This document shows, piece by piece, positions 1-8,741 of a stretch of 64,000 bases of DNA. The notes under the pieces are model-generated. The model searched no databases, was not told the origin of the DNA, and worked only from the letters and a program-made list of their open reading frames with translations. The position numbers and the translations under genes were made by a program. The stretch lies in assembly GCF_003097135.1 (NCBI RefSeq), contig NZ_QEQL01000001.1:1116001-1180000 (forward strand), read 5' to 3'. Within the stretch, counting starts at the first letter, position 1. Each line of letters opens with the position of its first letter. This DNA is from Pseudomonas sp. URIL14HWK12:I12. Lineage in GTDB: Bacteria; Pseudomonadota; Gammaproteobacteria; Pseudomonadales; Pseudomonadaceae.

Positions 1-111
1 CACGGTGTTGCCCGCACGCACGGCCTGGCAGAGATCGTTGTCCAGGCTCTGGTTGGGGTAGGTGTCCTTGGTGTTGAACATGCGAATGCGAGTATGGGTG
101 GGGCTGGCCAT
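1..111 (-). CDS. Rid (YjgF/YER057c) family protein, N-terminal part only
   Basis: The first 37 codons of a gene that runs off the left edge. The start ATG is preceded by a good AGGAG site. The visible protein begins MASPTHTRIRMFNTKDTYPN and continues to QAVRAGNTV, which resembles the start of Rid-family proteins; these deaminate reactive enamines/imines or act as accessory hydrolases. It lies 31 bp downstream of the flavin monooxygenase in the same direction, so the two are probably co-transcribed. The catalytic region is outside the window, so the family call rests on the N terminus and context only. Confidence 0.55.
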   Translation of the reverse strand, partial: MASPTHTRIRMFNTKDTYPNQSLDNDLCQAVRAGNTV

Positions 112-142
112 GGTTGGCGCTCCTGATCGAAAACAATGAAAG

Positions 143-1414
143 TCAGCGGCTGGCCGCTTCGTCTGCAGCGCGGTAATGCTGGTACTGGCGTTGGGTGGCG
201 ATGTGCCCGGCCACGTGCTTGGCGTCGTGCCACACGCCCCAGATGAATGCCGAGCCGCGCCGCGACAACCACGGCAGGCCAACGAAGTAGATCCCCGGCT
301 CCCGCCCTACCCCACGTTGATGGCTGGGCTTGCCGTTGTCCTTGAACGTGTCGACCTGCAGCCAGCTGTAGTCAGTGGCGTAACCGGTGGCCCAGATGAT
401 GGTGCTGACGCCGGCCGCTGCCAGGTCCAGCTCGTGCAAGGGGGCAGTGATGCAGGCGGCGTCGGCCACGCGCTCGCGGGCCTGCGGCTCAAGCGGCAGG
501 TCCATGCCGTTGCGTTCGATCCAGGCATCCGCCGCATCGAGCACCGCAAGGTAGTTGGCATCACCCCGGTCGAGGTTCTCGTTGAGGTCTGGAGCAAAGC
601 GCACGGTATGGCCGTCGAAGGCCTGGGTCAGGCCGGTCAGCACCATGCCCTCCAGCGCCAGGCGGCGAAAGTCCACGGTGTGGCCGCCACGCGCACCGCT
701 TACGGCGATGGTCACGTGTTCACGGCCGGGTTGCAGGGTTTCGGTGTCCCAGAGGCCGAGCACCCCCAGCCACCAGCAGAAGTCACGGTTGCGATAGGCA
801 CGTGGCGGGCGGTCATGGGCCCCTACCGACAGGTACACCTGGCGCCCGGCGCGCATCAGCTCTTCGGCGATCTGCACGCCAGAGGAGCCGGCGCCCACTA
901 CCAACACTGCACCCTCCGGCAGCTGCTGGGGGTTGAAGTACTGCGCTGAATGGATCTGGTACAGGTTCGGCAGCGCAGGCGCGATGGGGGGGATTACCGG
1001 CTTCTGGAAGGGCCCGGTAGCTGCCACGACGCGGCGTGCTTGCAGCGTGCCTTCAGACGTTTCTACGGTAAAACCCGGCCGGCCGGTATTGCGGGTGACC
1101 CGCTTGACCTCCACCCCGGTATGGATGGGCGCGTCGATCTGCGCGGCATAGGCTTCGAAATAGTCGGCCACCTGCTCCTTGCCGGCAAAGCCGTCCGGCG
1201 CGATGTCGAAATCGCGGCCAGGGAAGCGGTCGTGCCAGGCCGGGCCGTTGGCCACCAGCGAATCCCAGCGGCCACTGCGCCAGGCTTCAGCCACGCGGCT
1301 GCGCTCCAGCACCAGATGCGGCACGCCATGGTTTTTCAGGTGCTCGCTCATGGCGATGCCAGCCTGGCCGGCGCCGACCACCAGGGTATCGATTTCAGTG
1401 TCGTGCAGGGGCAT
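143..1414 (-). CDS. FAD/NAD(P)-dependent flavin monooxygenase-type oxidoreductase
   Basis: A 423-residue two-dinucleotide-domain flavoprotein. An FAD-binding GxGxxG motif (VVGAGQAGIA) sits near residues 12-21 and a second Rossmann motif (VVGAGSSGVQIAEEL) near residue 170 for NADPH. The spacing and the motif ATGYATDYSWL near the C terminus match bacterial FMO/YUCCA-like monooxygenases, which oxygenate soft nucleophiles or ketones using NADPH and O2. A soluble cytoplasmic enzyme. It precedes the Rid-family gene, a pairing that suggests a shared small-molecule oxidation and clean-up role (inference). The substrate cannot be read from the sequence. Confidence 0.85.
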   Translation of the reverse strand: MPLHDTEIDTLVVGAGQAGIAMSEHLKNHGVPHLVLERSRVAEAWRSGRWDSLVANGPAWHDRFPGRDFDIAPDGFAGKEQVADYFEAYAAQIDAPIHTGVEVKRVTRNTGRPGFTVETSEGTLQARRVVAATGPFQKPVIPPIAPALPNLYQIHSAQYFNPQQLPEGAVLVVGAGSSGVQIAEELMRAGRQVYLSVGAHDRPPRAYRNRDFCWWLGVLGLWDTETLQPGREHVTIAVSGARGGHTVDFRRLALEGMVLTGLTQAFDGHTVRFAPDLNENLDRGDANYLAVLDAADAWIERNGMDLPLEPQARERVADAACITAPLHELDLAAAGVSTIIWATGYATDYSWLQVDTFKDNGKPSHQRGVGREPGIYFVGLPWLSRRGSAFIWGVWHDAKHVAGHIATQRQYQHYRAADEAASR

Positions 1415-1549
1415 CGAAAGCCCTCCTTCGAAAGAACGTGCTCAATGGCGCCGATCTTGGCCGAAGCTGCGCGAGGGGCGGAAGCAGCAAATATGTGGTG
1501 GGGTTATAGGAAAAACATCGCGAGCGGGGAACATAGCGCCAGCAGCGCA

Positions 1550-1759
1550 ATGTCCGACGGCACACTGCGCCCCTGCACGCTCTACCAGGCGGCGAACCGC
1601 AACGCCACCAGCGCCTTCGTGTTCGACGCACTCTGGATAGTTGTGGAGGGCCGCCTGCGCCTGGGCGATATGTTCGCCAAAACGATCGTTGTGCAGACCG
1701 GCAAGCTCAGCTACAAGGTGCGCAGCTTTAGCGACGTTTATCAGAGAACGGAACGATGA
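1550..1759 (+). CDS. possible small protein coupled to the glyoxalase gene
   Basis: A 69-codon frame starting MSDGTLRPCTLYQAANRNAT and ending at a TGA that overlaps the ATG of the next gene (ATGA). Third positions are mostly G/C, like the neighbouring real genes, while the opposite strand does not show this. No family is recognised; no signal peptide or membrane span is clear. No strong ribosome site is visible before the ATG, and the frame stays open upstream (for example an ATG at 1494), so the start is uncertain. The overlap suggests translational coupling. It could still be chance coding-like DNA in the promoter region. Confidence 0.4.
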   Translation: MSDGTLRPCTLYQAANRNATSAFVFDALWIVVEGRLRLGDMFAKTIVVQTGKLSYKVRSFSDVYQRTER

Positions 1760-2145
1760 CAACCTCCCCTACCGGGCGCCCGCCCGCCGTGACCTTAGAC
1801 CGGGCAGTGCCCGTGCTGCGCTCGTTCGACGAAGCCAAGGCGCGCGAGTTCTACCTGGATTTTCTCGGCTTCGGCATCGAATTCGAACACCGCTACGAAC
1901 CCACCCTGCCCCTGTACCTTGGCATCCGCCGAGGGCCTCTGGTGCTGCACCTTTCCGAGCACCACGGCGATGCCTGCCCTGGGGCGACCGTGCTGATCCC
2001 GGTAAAAGGGTTGGAAGCCCTGCGTGATGAACTGCAGGCCAAGCAATACGGCTATGCGCGGCCGGAGATCGTTGACCAGGGGTGGGGGCGCACGCTGGAA
2101 GTGGCGGACCCGTTCGGTAACCGGCTGCGGTTTTATGAGGATTGA
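1756..2145 (+). CDS. glyoxalase/bleomycin-resistance (VOC) superfamily protein
   Basis: A 129-residue single VOC unit. It has the bleomycin-resistance-protein layout: RAVPVLRSFDEAKAREFYLDFLGF at the start, YLGIRRGPLVLHLSEHHGD in the middle, and the terminal signature EVADPFGNRLRFYED with the usual metal-site Glu. Family members bind a metal or a hydrophobic ligand and include drug-binding immunity proteins as well as isomerases and dioxygenases. The length is typical. The start overlaps the stop of a short upstream frame. Its substrate is unknown; a resistance role is only a family-level possibility. Confidence 0.85.
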   Translation: MTTSPTGRPPAVTLDRAVPVLRSFDEAKAREFYLDFLGFGIEFEHRYEPTLPLYLGIRRGPLVLHLSEHHGDACPGATVLIPVKGLEALRDELQAKQYGYARPEIVDQGWGRTLEVADPFGNRLRFYED

Positions 2146-2207
2146 TTAAGGTGAGCCTTTGAGATGGCAAGAAATGGTGGGAGGGGCGTGTTGTGGTTGG
2201 TGAGGTT

Positions 2208-2247
2208 TGGCCGATAGCGGACGCTCACAGGATACTGCTATCGGCCA
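2208..2247. repeat. hairpin repeat between convergent genes
   Basis: Perfect 11-bp inverted repeat (TGGCCGATAGC at 2208-2218, GCTATCGGCCA at 2237-2247) with an 18-nt loop. It lies between the 3' ends of the glyoxalase gene and the outer-membrane factor gene, where it could stop transcription from both sides. The sequence also belongs to the dispersed repeat family seen at about 11.76, 15.7/17.37 and 21.05 kb. Confidence 0.65.
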
Positions 2248-2265
2248 GGAGCAGACTTTGGCTAT

Positions 2266-3741
2266 TCATCTCGGAACGGCGCGGTCACCCACTAGTTGTT
2301 CGGAATTCCAACCACCGCCCAACGCCTTGAAGACTGCAATGGCGGCTCTTGCAGATTCGGTTTGGGCTTGCGCTCTGGCGTCGGAGGTGCGCAGCAAAGT
2401 TTGGTCGGCGTTAAGCACGTCGATCAGGCTAGCGGCACCGTTCTGATAAGCAGTGAACGAAGACTGCCTGGCGCTTGCTAGAGATGTTTCGGCTGCCACC
2501 AGTTCTGCCGCTTGGGTGTCGCGATTGACCAACGCGGAGAAGGCGTTTTCCGCGTCCTCACAGGCACGAAGTATCGACTGGCGATAGGCCGCGACGGCTT
2601 CGGCTTCCTGGCCCTTGGCCCCGTCGATCTGGGCGTCGATACGCCCAAAATCGAACAGCCGCCAGCGCAGGCCCAACACGCCGGCCGATTGCGCGGCGCC
2701 GGCGCTGAACAGGTTGCCGCTTTGGGTGGTGGCACTGCCCAGCAGCGCACTGAGCGAGAGTTTCGGGTAGTACTCGCTGATCGCCTCGCCGATGCGCGCA
2801 TTGGCAGCGACCAATCGGCGCTCTGCGGCGATCAGGTCAGGCCGGCGACGTAGCAGGTCGGCGGGCGTGCCCATCGCCGCTAGCTGTGGCGCGCGTGGAA
2901 TGGCACCTGCGTCAGCGAGTTTGGGGCGGTGGGCCCCCGGCGCGCTGCCAAGCATCACGTCCATCGAGTTCATAGCCGCATCCAGGCCTGTCTGTAAGAC
3001 TGGCACGTTGGCCCTGACTTGCGAGAGTTCGCCTTCAGTCTGTTGCACCTGATAGTTGGCGGCGAGGCCGCGCGCGTGCAGCAGGCGTACCTTCTCCAGC
3101 AATGCTTGCTGGGCCGCGACCTGTCGCTCGGCAATCACCAGGCGTGCCTGCAGGCCACGGATGCTGTTGTAAATGTCGGCGGTTTGCGCGGCGATCGCCA
3201 GCCGCGTGGCGACGACGCCGGCTTCGGATGCCTGATAGTCCGCTAGGGCGGCTTCCTTGCCTCGGCGCAGGCCGCCAAAAATATCCAGCTCCCAGCTCGC
3301 TTCGAGGTTGGCCTCGTAGCTATTACCATAGCGGTCGTATCCGGGCGTGGCGTCCAGCACCCGACCTAGGGGCGTTTCTAGCGATTGATACGCACGTGCG
3401 GCCTGGCCGTTGACCGTCGCCGAAGGCCGCAGCGCCGCGTTGGCGGCGCCAAGGCCAGCCCGGGCTTGCTGGACGCGGGCCCGGGCCTGGGCAATGTCCA
3501 GGTTCTGCGCCAGGGCTTCGTCGATTAATGAATTCAGCTGGGCGTCGCCGAAACCCTGCCACCAGCGGGAGAAACTGGCGGGTGCCGGGGCGGCTCGCCG
3601 CTCCACGGCGGCCTGCCCGAGGTAATGGTTGGCCAGTGGGGCATCCGGGCGATGGTAATCGGGGCCGACTGCGCACCCCGCCGCCAGGCTGGTGCTGATC
3701 ACGATTGCAAAGGTACGCAGGGCAGGCATGGGTATTCTCAT
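2266..3741 (-). CDS. RND efflux outer-membrane lipoprotein, NodT/OprM family
   Basis: A 491-residue outer-membrane factor that would form the trimeric exit channel of a tripartite pump. It has a lipoprotein signal with lipobox LAAGC (Cys at about residue 23), followed by GPDYHRPDAP, typical of the family, and two OEP repeats (roughly 60-260 and 290-480) with the long coiled-coil segments. Length is normal. It is transcribed away from the TetR gene, and its promoter region carries the 24-bp palindrome also found before the adaptor gene, so adaptor, pump and channel probably respond to the same repressor even though they lie on opposite strands. Confidence 0.93.
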   Translation of the reverse strand: MRIPMPALRTFAIVISTSLAAGCAVGPDYHRPDAPLANHYLGQAAVERRAAPAPASFSRWWQGFGDAQLNSLIDEALAQNLDIAQARARVQQARAGLGAANAALRPSATVNGQAARAYQSLETPLGRVLDATPGYDRYGNSYEANLEASWELDIFGGLRRGKEAALADYQASEAGVVATRLAIAAQTADIYNSIRGLQARLVIAERQVAAQQALLEKVRLLHARGLAANYQVQQTEGELSQVRANVPVLQTGLDAAMNSMDVMLGSAPGAHRPKLADAGAIPRAPQLAAMGTPADLLRRRPDLIAAERRLVAANARIGEAISEYYPKLSLSALLGSATTQSGNLFSAGAAQSAGVLGLRWRLFDFGRIDAQIDGAKGQEAEAVAAYRQSILRACEDAENAFSALVNRDTQAAELVAAETSLASARQSSFTAYQNGAASLIDVLNADQTLLRTSDARAQAQTESARAAIAVFKALGGGWNSEQLVGDRAVPR

Positions 3742-3756
3742 AGGTGAAAATAAGCT

Positions 3757-3780
3757 GTGACTATATTATAGATTGGTCAC
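3757..3780. promoter_or_regulatory. predicted TetR operator, copy 1
   Basis: 24-bp site with arms GTGACTA and TGGTCAC and a 10-nt AT-rich centre, located between the divergent outer-membrane factor and TetR genes. The same arm-spacer-arm layout is found at 4445-4468. The centre contains TATATTATA, which could serve as a -10 region, so a bound repressor would block initiation. Confidence 0.75.
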
Positions 3781-3819
3781 TAACTGTCAATCAGCCCCTC
3801 GCGGAGTTAAGCTCTAAGC

Positions 3820-4434
3820 ATGAACGACGACATGAACACCTCAACCACCCGCGGGCCGCAGGATCACGAGATCCGCGACCAGATTATCAACGCTGCGACT
3901 CAGCATTTCGGCCATTACGGCTATGAGAAAACTACAGTTTCGGACCTTGCCAAGGCGATTGGCTTTTCCAAGGCTTATATCTATAAATTCTTCGACTCCA
4001 AGCAGGCGATCGGTGGGGTGATCTGCACCAATCGCTTGGCGATGATCATGGGCATCGTCGAAGCGGCACTGGCCGATGCGCCGAGTGCCTCGGAGAAGCT
4101 GAGACGCCTTTTTCGAGCAATTTCAGAGGCTGGCAGCGATCTCTTCTTCCATGATCGCAAACTCTACGACATTGCTGCGGTGGCCTCGCGCGACCAGTGG
4201 CCGTCGGTCAAGGCGCACGAGCTGCGCATACGTGAGCTGATTCAGCAGATCCTCCTCGAGGGCCGCGAAAGGGGGGAATTCGAGCGCAAGACACCTCTGG
4301 ATGAAACCACCAACGCCATCTTTCTGATCCTGCGGCCTTACGTCAATTCGGCCCAGCTGCAGTACAACCTAGACAACGCTGAAGATGCTGCGGCGCATCT
4401 GCCGGCGCTGATATTACGCAGTCTAGCTCCCTAG
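3820..4434 (+). CDS. TetR/AcrR-family repressor of the RND pump
   Basis: A 204-residue TetR-type regulator. The N-terminal helix-turn-helix domain spans about residues 18-65 (IINAATQHFGHYGYEKTTVSDLAKAIGFSK region, then AYIYKFFDSKQAIGG), followed by a helical ligand-binding domain. It lies between the outer-membrane factor gene (divergent) and the adaptor gene (downstream, same strand), with matching palindromes on both sides. This is the usual layout of a local efflux repressor released by a pump substrate. A second in-frame ATG at 3832 is an alternative start; a GGAG lies 13 nt before the first ATG. Confidence 0.92.
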   Translation: MNDDMNTSTTRGPQDHEIRDQIINAATQHFGHYGYEKTTVSDLAKAIGFSKAYIYKFFDSKQAIGGVICTNRLAMIMGIVEAALADAPSASEKLRRLFRAISEAGSDLFFHDRKLYDIAAVASRDQWPSVKAHELRIRELIQQILLEGRERGEFERKTPLDETTNAIFLILRPYVNSAQLQYNLDNAEDAAAHLPALILRSLAP

Positions 4435-4444
4435 CTTCGCCACT

Positions 4445-4468
4445 GTGACCATTGACAATATTGGTCAC
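4445..4468. promoter_or_regulatory. predicted TetR operator, copy 2
   Basis: 24-bp site with arms GTGACCA and TGGTCAC around a 10-nt centre, just after the TetR gene and about 40 bp before the adaptor gene. It matches the site at 3757-3780 in both arms (13 of 14 arm bases) and in spacer length. Confidence 0.75.
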
Positions 4469-4505
4469 TGGTTTAAAAATGCGGTTCCTGAAATGCTCTT
4501 GAGTG

Positions 4506-5615
4506 ATGGAACCCATGCGCCTCGTGCCCACTATTCTTGCCGTTTGCCTGCTGCCGCTGGTCCTTGCGGCGTGCGGCGATTCGTCTGTCCAGAAAGACCC
4601 CCGCAACAAGCCGCCACTGGTTCGGGTAGCTGCAGTCGAGCGGGCATCCGGGGCCGCTCGTTCCTTCACAGGTGTGGTGGTCGCGCGTACCCAGAGCGAC
4701 CTCGGCTTTCGCGTGCCGGGCAAGGTGCTGGAGCGCCTGGTGGACACCGGTGAAACGGTCAGGCGCGGGCAGCTGTTGATGCGCCTTGACCCCGTCGACC
4801 TGCAGCTGCAGGCGCGGGCGCAGCAAGAGGCCGTCGCATCGGCTCGGGCGCGGGCCCGGCAGACGGCTGACGACGAAGCCCGTTACCGAGGGCTGATCGC
4901 TGCCGGGGCGATATCGGCCTCGACCTACGATCAGATAAAGGCTGCTGCCGATTCCGCCCGGGCGCAGCTCAGTGCTGCGCAGGCTCAAGCCGATGTCGCG
5001 CGCAACGCCACCGGTTACGCCGCATTGCTGGCCGATGCCGACGGTGTGGTGATGGATACCCTGGCAGAGCCTGGCCAGGTGGTCAGTGCCGGGCAGGCAG
5101 TGGTCCGGCTGGCCCGTGCAGGGCAGCGTGAAGCCATCGTGCACCTGCCCGAAACCCTGCGACCGGCGCAGGGCTCGACCGCTCAGGCCGCCCGTTATGG
5201 CAGCACCAGCGCCTCGGTTGCGGCCAGGCTGCGCCTGCTTTCGGAGGCTGCCGATGCCACCACGCGTACTTTCGAGGCTCGTTACGTGCTCGGCGGCGCG
5301 CTGGCCAATGCTCCCCTAGGCGCTACCATCACTCTCGATATTGCGGTGGCGACCGATGCAGCCCAGGCGCTGCAGGTGCCTGCCGCCGCGCTGTACGATC
5401 CGGGCAATGGTCCCGGTGTCTGGGTGGTCGCTGGCGAGCCAACGAAAGTAACTTGGCGCCCGGTGCGGGTTGTTGGGGTCGGCGGACAGGCCGCGCGAGT
5501 CGAGGGCCAACTGAGCGCAGGCGAGCAGGTGGTGGCGCTGGGCGTGCACTTGTTGCATGACAATCAGAAAGTGCACGTTGCGCAGGTGCCTGTAGTCGCC
5601 GGGAGCCAGCCATGA
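4506..5615 (+). CDS. RND efflux periplasmic adaptor (membrane fusion) lipoprotein
   Basis: About 369 residues. The signal peptide ends in a lipobox (LVLAACGD), so the protein should be anchored in the inner membrane facing the periplasm. It has a split biotinyl-lipoyl motif (GFRVPGKVLERLVDTGETVRRGQLLMRLDP and later GVVMDTLAEPGQVVSAGQAVVRLA) flanking an alpha-hairpin rich in Ala/Gln/Arg, then beta-barrel and membrane-proximal domains. GTG 4503, ATG 4506 and ATG 4515 are all possible starts and each gives a workable signal peptide. The stop overlaps the pump gene's ATG by four bases, showing tight coupling. Confidence 0.93.
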   Translation: MEPMRLVPTILAVCLLPLVLAACGDSSVQKDPRNKPPLVRVAAVERASGAARSFTGVVVARTQSDLGFRVPGKVLERLVDTGETVRRGQLLMRLDPVDLQLQARAQQEAVASARARARQTADDEARYRGLIAAGAISASTYDQIKAAADSARAQLSAAQAQADVARNATGYAALLADADGVVMDTLAEPGQVVSAGQAVVRLARAGQREAIVHLPETLRPAQGSTAQAARYGSTSASVAARLRLLSEAADATTRTFEARYVLGGALANAPLGATITLDIAVATDAAQALQVPAAALYDPGNGPGVWVVAGEPTKVTWRPVRVVGVGGQAARVEGQLSAGEQVVALGVHLLHDNQKVHVAQVPVVAGSQP

Positions 5616-8600
5616 GCCAAGGCCGTTTCAACCTGTCGGCACTGGCGGTTCGCGAGCGGGCCATCACCTTGTTTCTCATTCTGCTGATCGCCCTGGCTGG
5701 CACGCTGGCTTTCTTCCAGTTGGGGCGCGCCGAAGATCCGCCCTTCACCGTCAAGCAGATGACCATCATCACCGCCTGGCCAGGCGCCACTGCAACGGAA
5801 ATGCAGGATCAGGTCGCCGAACCGCTGGAGAAGCGCATGCAGGAGCTGCGCTGGTACGACCGCAGCGAAACCTACACCCGCGCGGGCCTGGCGTTTACCC
5901 TGGTGTCGTTGCTCGACAGCACACCGCCTTCGCAGGTGCAGGAGGAGTTCTACCAGGCCCGCAAAAAGCTCGGGGACGAAGCCAGGAACCTGCCGGCTGG
6001 CGTCATCGGGCCGATGATCAACGATGAGTTCTCGGATGTGACCTTTGCGGTGTATGCCCTGAAGGCCAAGGGCGAACCGCAGCGCCAACTGGTACGCGAG
6101 GCTGAGTCGTTGCGTCAGCGCCTGCTGCATGTGCCGGGGGTGAAGAAGGTCAACATCATCGGCGAACAGGCCGAGCGCATTTTTGTGTCCTTCTCCCATG
6201 ATCGGCTGGCGACGCTGGGCGTGACTGCACAAGACATCTTCGCTGCACTCAACAACCAGAACGCCCTGACGCCAGCTGGCTCGGTGGAAACCTCCGGCCC
6301 GCAAGTGGTGATGCGCCTGGATGGCGCGTTCGACACGTTGGCGAAGATCCGTGATACACCGATCGCCGTGCCGGGCCGGGCCCTGAAACTGGCTGATGTG
6401 GCAACTGTGGAGCGTGGCTACGAGGACCCCGCCACCTTCATGGTGCGCAATGGTGGCGAACCTGCGCTGCTGCTTGGCGTGGTGATGCGCGAGGGCTGGA
6501 ACGGCCTCGATCTTGGCGCGGCGCTGGATGCGGAAACGGCGAAGATCAATGACGCCATGCCGCTGGGCATGACGCTGGACAAGGTCACCGACCAGGCGGT
6601 CAACATCCGCTCGTCCGTGGATGAGTTCATGGTCAAGTTCTTCGTCGCCCTGCTGGTCGTGATGCTGGTCTGTTTCTTCAGCATGGGCTGGCGCGTGGGC
6701 GTGGTAGTAGCTGCCGCCGTGCCACTGACTTTGGCCATCGTTTTCGTAGTAATGGCTGCCACCGGTAAGAACTTCGATCGCATCACCCTGGGTTCGCTGA
6801 TCCTCGCCCTTGGCCTGCTGGTGGACGACGCCATCATCGCCATCGAAATGATGGTGGTGAAAATGCAGGAAGGCTACGACCGCATCAGGGCATCGGCCTA
6901 CGCCTGGAGCCACACCGCGGCGCCGATGCTTTCCGGTACGTTGGTCACCGCCACCGGCTTCATGCCCAACGGCTTCGCGCAGTCCACTGCCGGTGAGTAC
7001 ACCAGCAACATGTTCTGGATCGTCGGTATCGCGCTGATCGCCTCTTGGGTGGTGGCCGTGGCGTTCACGCCCTATCTGGGCGTGAAACTGCTGCCCGACC
7101 TTAAGCAGGTCGAGGGCGGCCATGCGGCCATCTACGACACACGTCATTACAACCGCTTTCGCAAGCTGCTGGGGCACGTCATCGCGCACAAATGGGTGGT
7201 GGCTGGGGTGGTGATTGCCGCGTTCGTGGTGGCAATACTGGGGATGGGGCTGGTGAAGAAGCAGTTCTTCCCCACCTCCGACCGCCCAGAAGTGCTGGTC
7301 GAGTTGCAGATGCCCTATGGCACGTCCATCGAGCAGACCAACGCCACGGCCGTGAAGGTCGAATCGTGGCTGCGCGAGCAGGAGGAAGCCAGGATCGTCA
7401 CGAGCTATATCGGCCAAGGCCCGCCGCGCTTCTTCCTGGCCATGGCGCCGGAGCTGCCCGACCCTTCGTTTGCCAAGATCGTGGTGCTGACCGACAGCCA
7501 GCAAGCCCGCGAAGCGCTGAAACTGCGCATCCGCGAGGCAGCCTCCGCAGGGCTGGCGCCCGAGGCCAGGGTACGCGTCACCCAACTGGTGTTCGGTCCC
7601 TACTCACCGTACCCGGTGGCTTACCGGGTAATGGGCCCCGACGCCATGCAGCTGCGCGAAATCGCCGACCGCGTGCAGGCCGTGTTGCAGAGCAGCCCGA
7701 TGATGCGCACGGTGAACGCCGATTGGGGCCCGCGGGTGCCAACGCTGCACTTTTCTCTGGACCAGGATCGTCTGCAGGCCGTTGGCTTGAGCTCCAATGC
7801 CGTGGCGCAGCAGCTGCAGTTCCTGCTCAGCGGCGTGCCGATCACCTCGGTGCGCGAGGACATCCGTTCGGTGGAGGTGGTCGGTCGCGCGGCAGGAGAC
7901 ATTCGCCTCGACCCGGCGAAGATCGAAGGTTTCACGCTCGTTGGCTCAGCGGGCCAGCGCATTCCGCTGTCCCAGGTCGGCGAGGTGAGTGTACGCATGG
8001 AGGACCCCATCCTGCGCCGCCGTGATCGCACGCCGACCATCACCGTGCGCGGCGACATTGCCGAGGGGCTGCAGCCGCCGGACGTGTCCACGGCCGTTTG
8101 GAAAGACCTGCAACCGATCATCGAGACGTTGCCGGCCGGCTATCGCATCGAGATGGCTGGCGCCATCGAGGAGTCCGGCAAGGCCAGTAAGGCGATCGCG
8201 CCGTTGCTGCCGATCATGATCGCACTGACGCTGCTGACCATCATCCTGCAGGTGCGCTCGCTCTCGGCCATGGTCATGGTGTTTCTCACTTCACCGCTCG
8301 GCCTGATAGGCGTGGTGCCCGTGTTGCTGCTGTTCCAGCAGCCGTTCGGCATCAACGCCTTGGTCGGCTTGATCGCGCTGTCAGGGATCCTGATGCGCAA
8401 CACACTGATCCTGATCGGGCAGATCCACCACAACGAGCGCGAGGGGCTCGATCCGTTCCAGGCAGTCGTCGAGGCCGCCGTGCATCGCGCCCGCCCGGTG
8501 CTGTTGACGGCACTGGCGGCGATCCTCGCCTTCATTCCGCTCACGCACTCGGTGTTCTGGGGCACCCTGGCCTACACCCTGATTGGCGGCACTTTCGTCG

Positions 8601-8692
8601 GCACCATCATGACGCTGGTGTTCCTGCCGGCAATGTACGCCATCTGGTTCAGGATCCGCCCGAGCAACCAGATGCACCAAGCACATGCTTGA
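5612..8692 (+). CDS. RND-family efflux pump, inner-membrane transporter
   Basis: 1026 residues, the normal length for an AcrB-type proton-driven pump. Membrane helix 1 is near residues 18-36; a large periplasmic loop follows. Helix 4 carries the paired proton-relay aspartates (LVDDAIIAIEMM, D405 and D406); a second periplasmic loop spans roughly 560-850, and the last helices lie after 870. The sequence is closer to the non-AcrB drug or solvent RND branch than to the metal-exporting one, but substrate cannot be assigned. It overlaps the adaptor gene and is followed 50 bp later by the fabF-like gene. Confidence 0.93.
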   Translation: MSQGRFNLSALAVRERAITLFLILLIALAGTLAFFQLGRAEDPPFTVKQMTIITAWPGATATEMQDQVAEPLEKRMQELRWYDRSETYTRAGLAFTLVSLLDSTPPSQVQEEFYQARKKLGDEARNLPAGVIGPMINDEFSDVTFAVYALKAKGEPQRQLVREAESLRQRLLHVPGVKKVNIIGEQAERIFVSFSHDRLATLGVTAQDIFAALNNQNALTPAGSVETSGPQVVMRLDGAFDTLAKIRDTPIAVPGRALKLADVATVERGYEDPATFMVRNGGEPALLLGVVMREGWNGLDLGAALDAETAKINDAMPLGMTLDKVTDQAVNIRSSVDEFMVKFFVALLVVMLVCFFSMGWRVGVVVAAAVPLTLAIVFVVMAATGKNFDRITLGSLILALGLLVDDAIIAIEMMVVKMQEGYDRIRASAYAWSHTAAPMLSGTLVTATGFMPNGFAQSTAGEYTSNMFWIVGIALIASWVVAVAFTPYLGVKLLPDLKQVEGGHAAIYDTRHYNRFRKLLGHVIAHKWVVAGVVIAAFVVAILGMGLVKKQFFPTSDRPEVLVELQMPYGTSIEQTNATAVKVESWLREQEEARIVTSYIGQGPPRFFLAMAPELPDPSFAKIVVLTDSQQAREALKLRIREAASAGLAPEARVRVTQLVFGPYSPYPVAYRVMGPDAMQLREIADRVQAVLQSSPMMRTVNADWGPRVPTLHFSLDQDRLQAVGLSSNAVAQQLQFLLSGVPITSVREDIRSVEVVGRAAGDIRLDPAKIEGFTLVGSAGQRIPLSQVGEVSVRMEDPILRRRDRTPTITVRGDIAEGLQPPDVSTAVWKDLQPIIETLPAGYRIEMAGAIEESGKASKAIAPLLPIMIALTLLTIILQVRSLSAMVMVFLTSPLGLIGVVPVLLLFQQPFGINALVGLIALSGILMRNTLILIGQIHHNEREGLDPFQAVVEAAVHRARPVLLTALAAILAFIPLTHSVFWGTLAYTLIGGTFVGTIMTLVFLPAMYAIWFRIRPSNQMHQAHA

Positions 8693-8741
8693 TTCAATGC
8701 GAGCAGTGCTCAACTGCCCGCCGCCAACCTGAGAGGCTGCA

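Noticed and set aside
1442..1762. 106-codon frame on the minus strand between the monooxygenase and glyoxalase genes
   Set aside because: Third positions lack the GC bias of real genes here, while the plus-strand frame at 1550-1759 shows it.
5564..7585. 673-codon open frame on the minus strand
   Set aside because: Fully antisense to the RND pump gene; composition rich in His/Gln/Arg typical of a shadow frame in GC-rich DNA.
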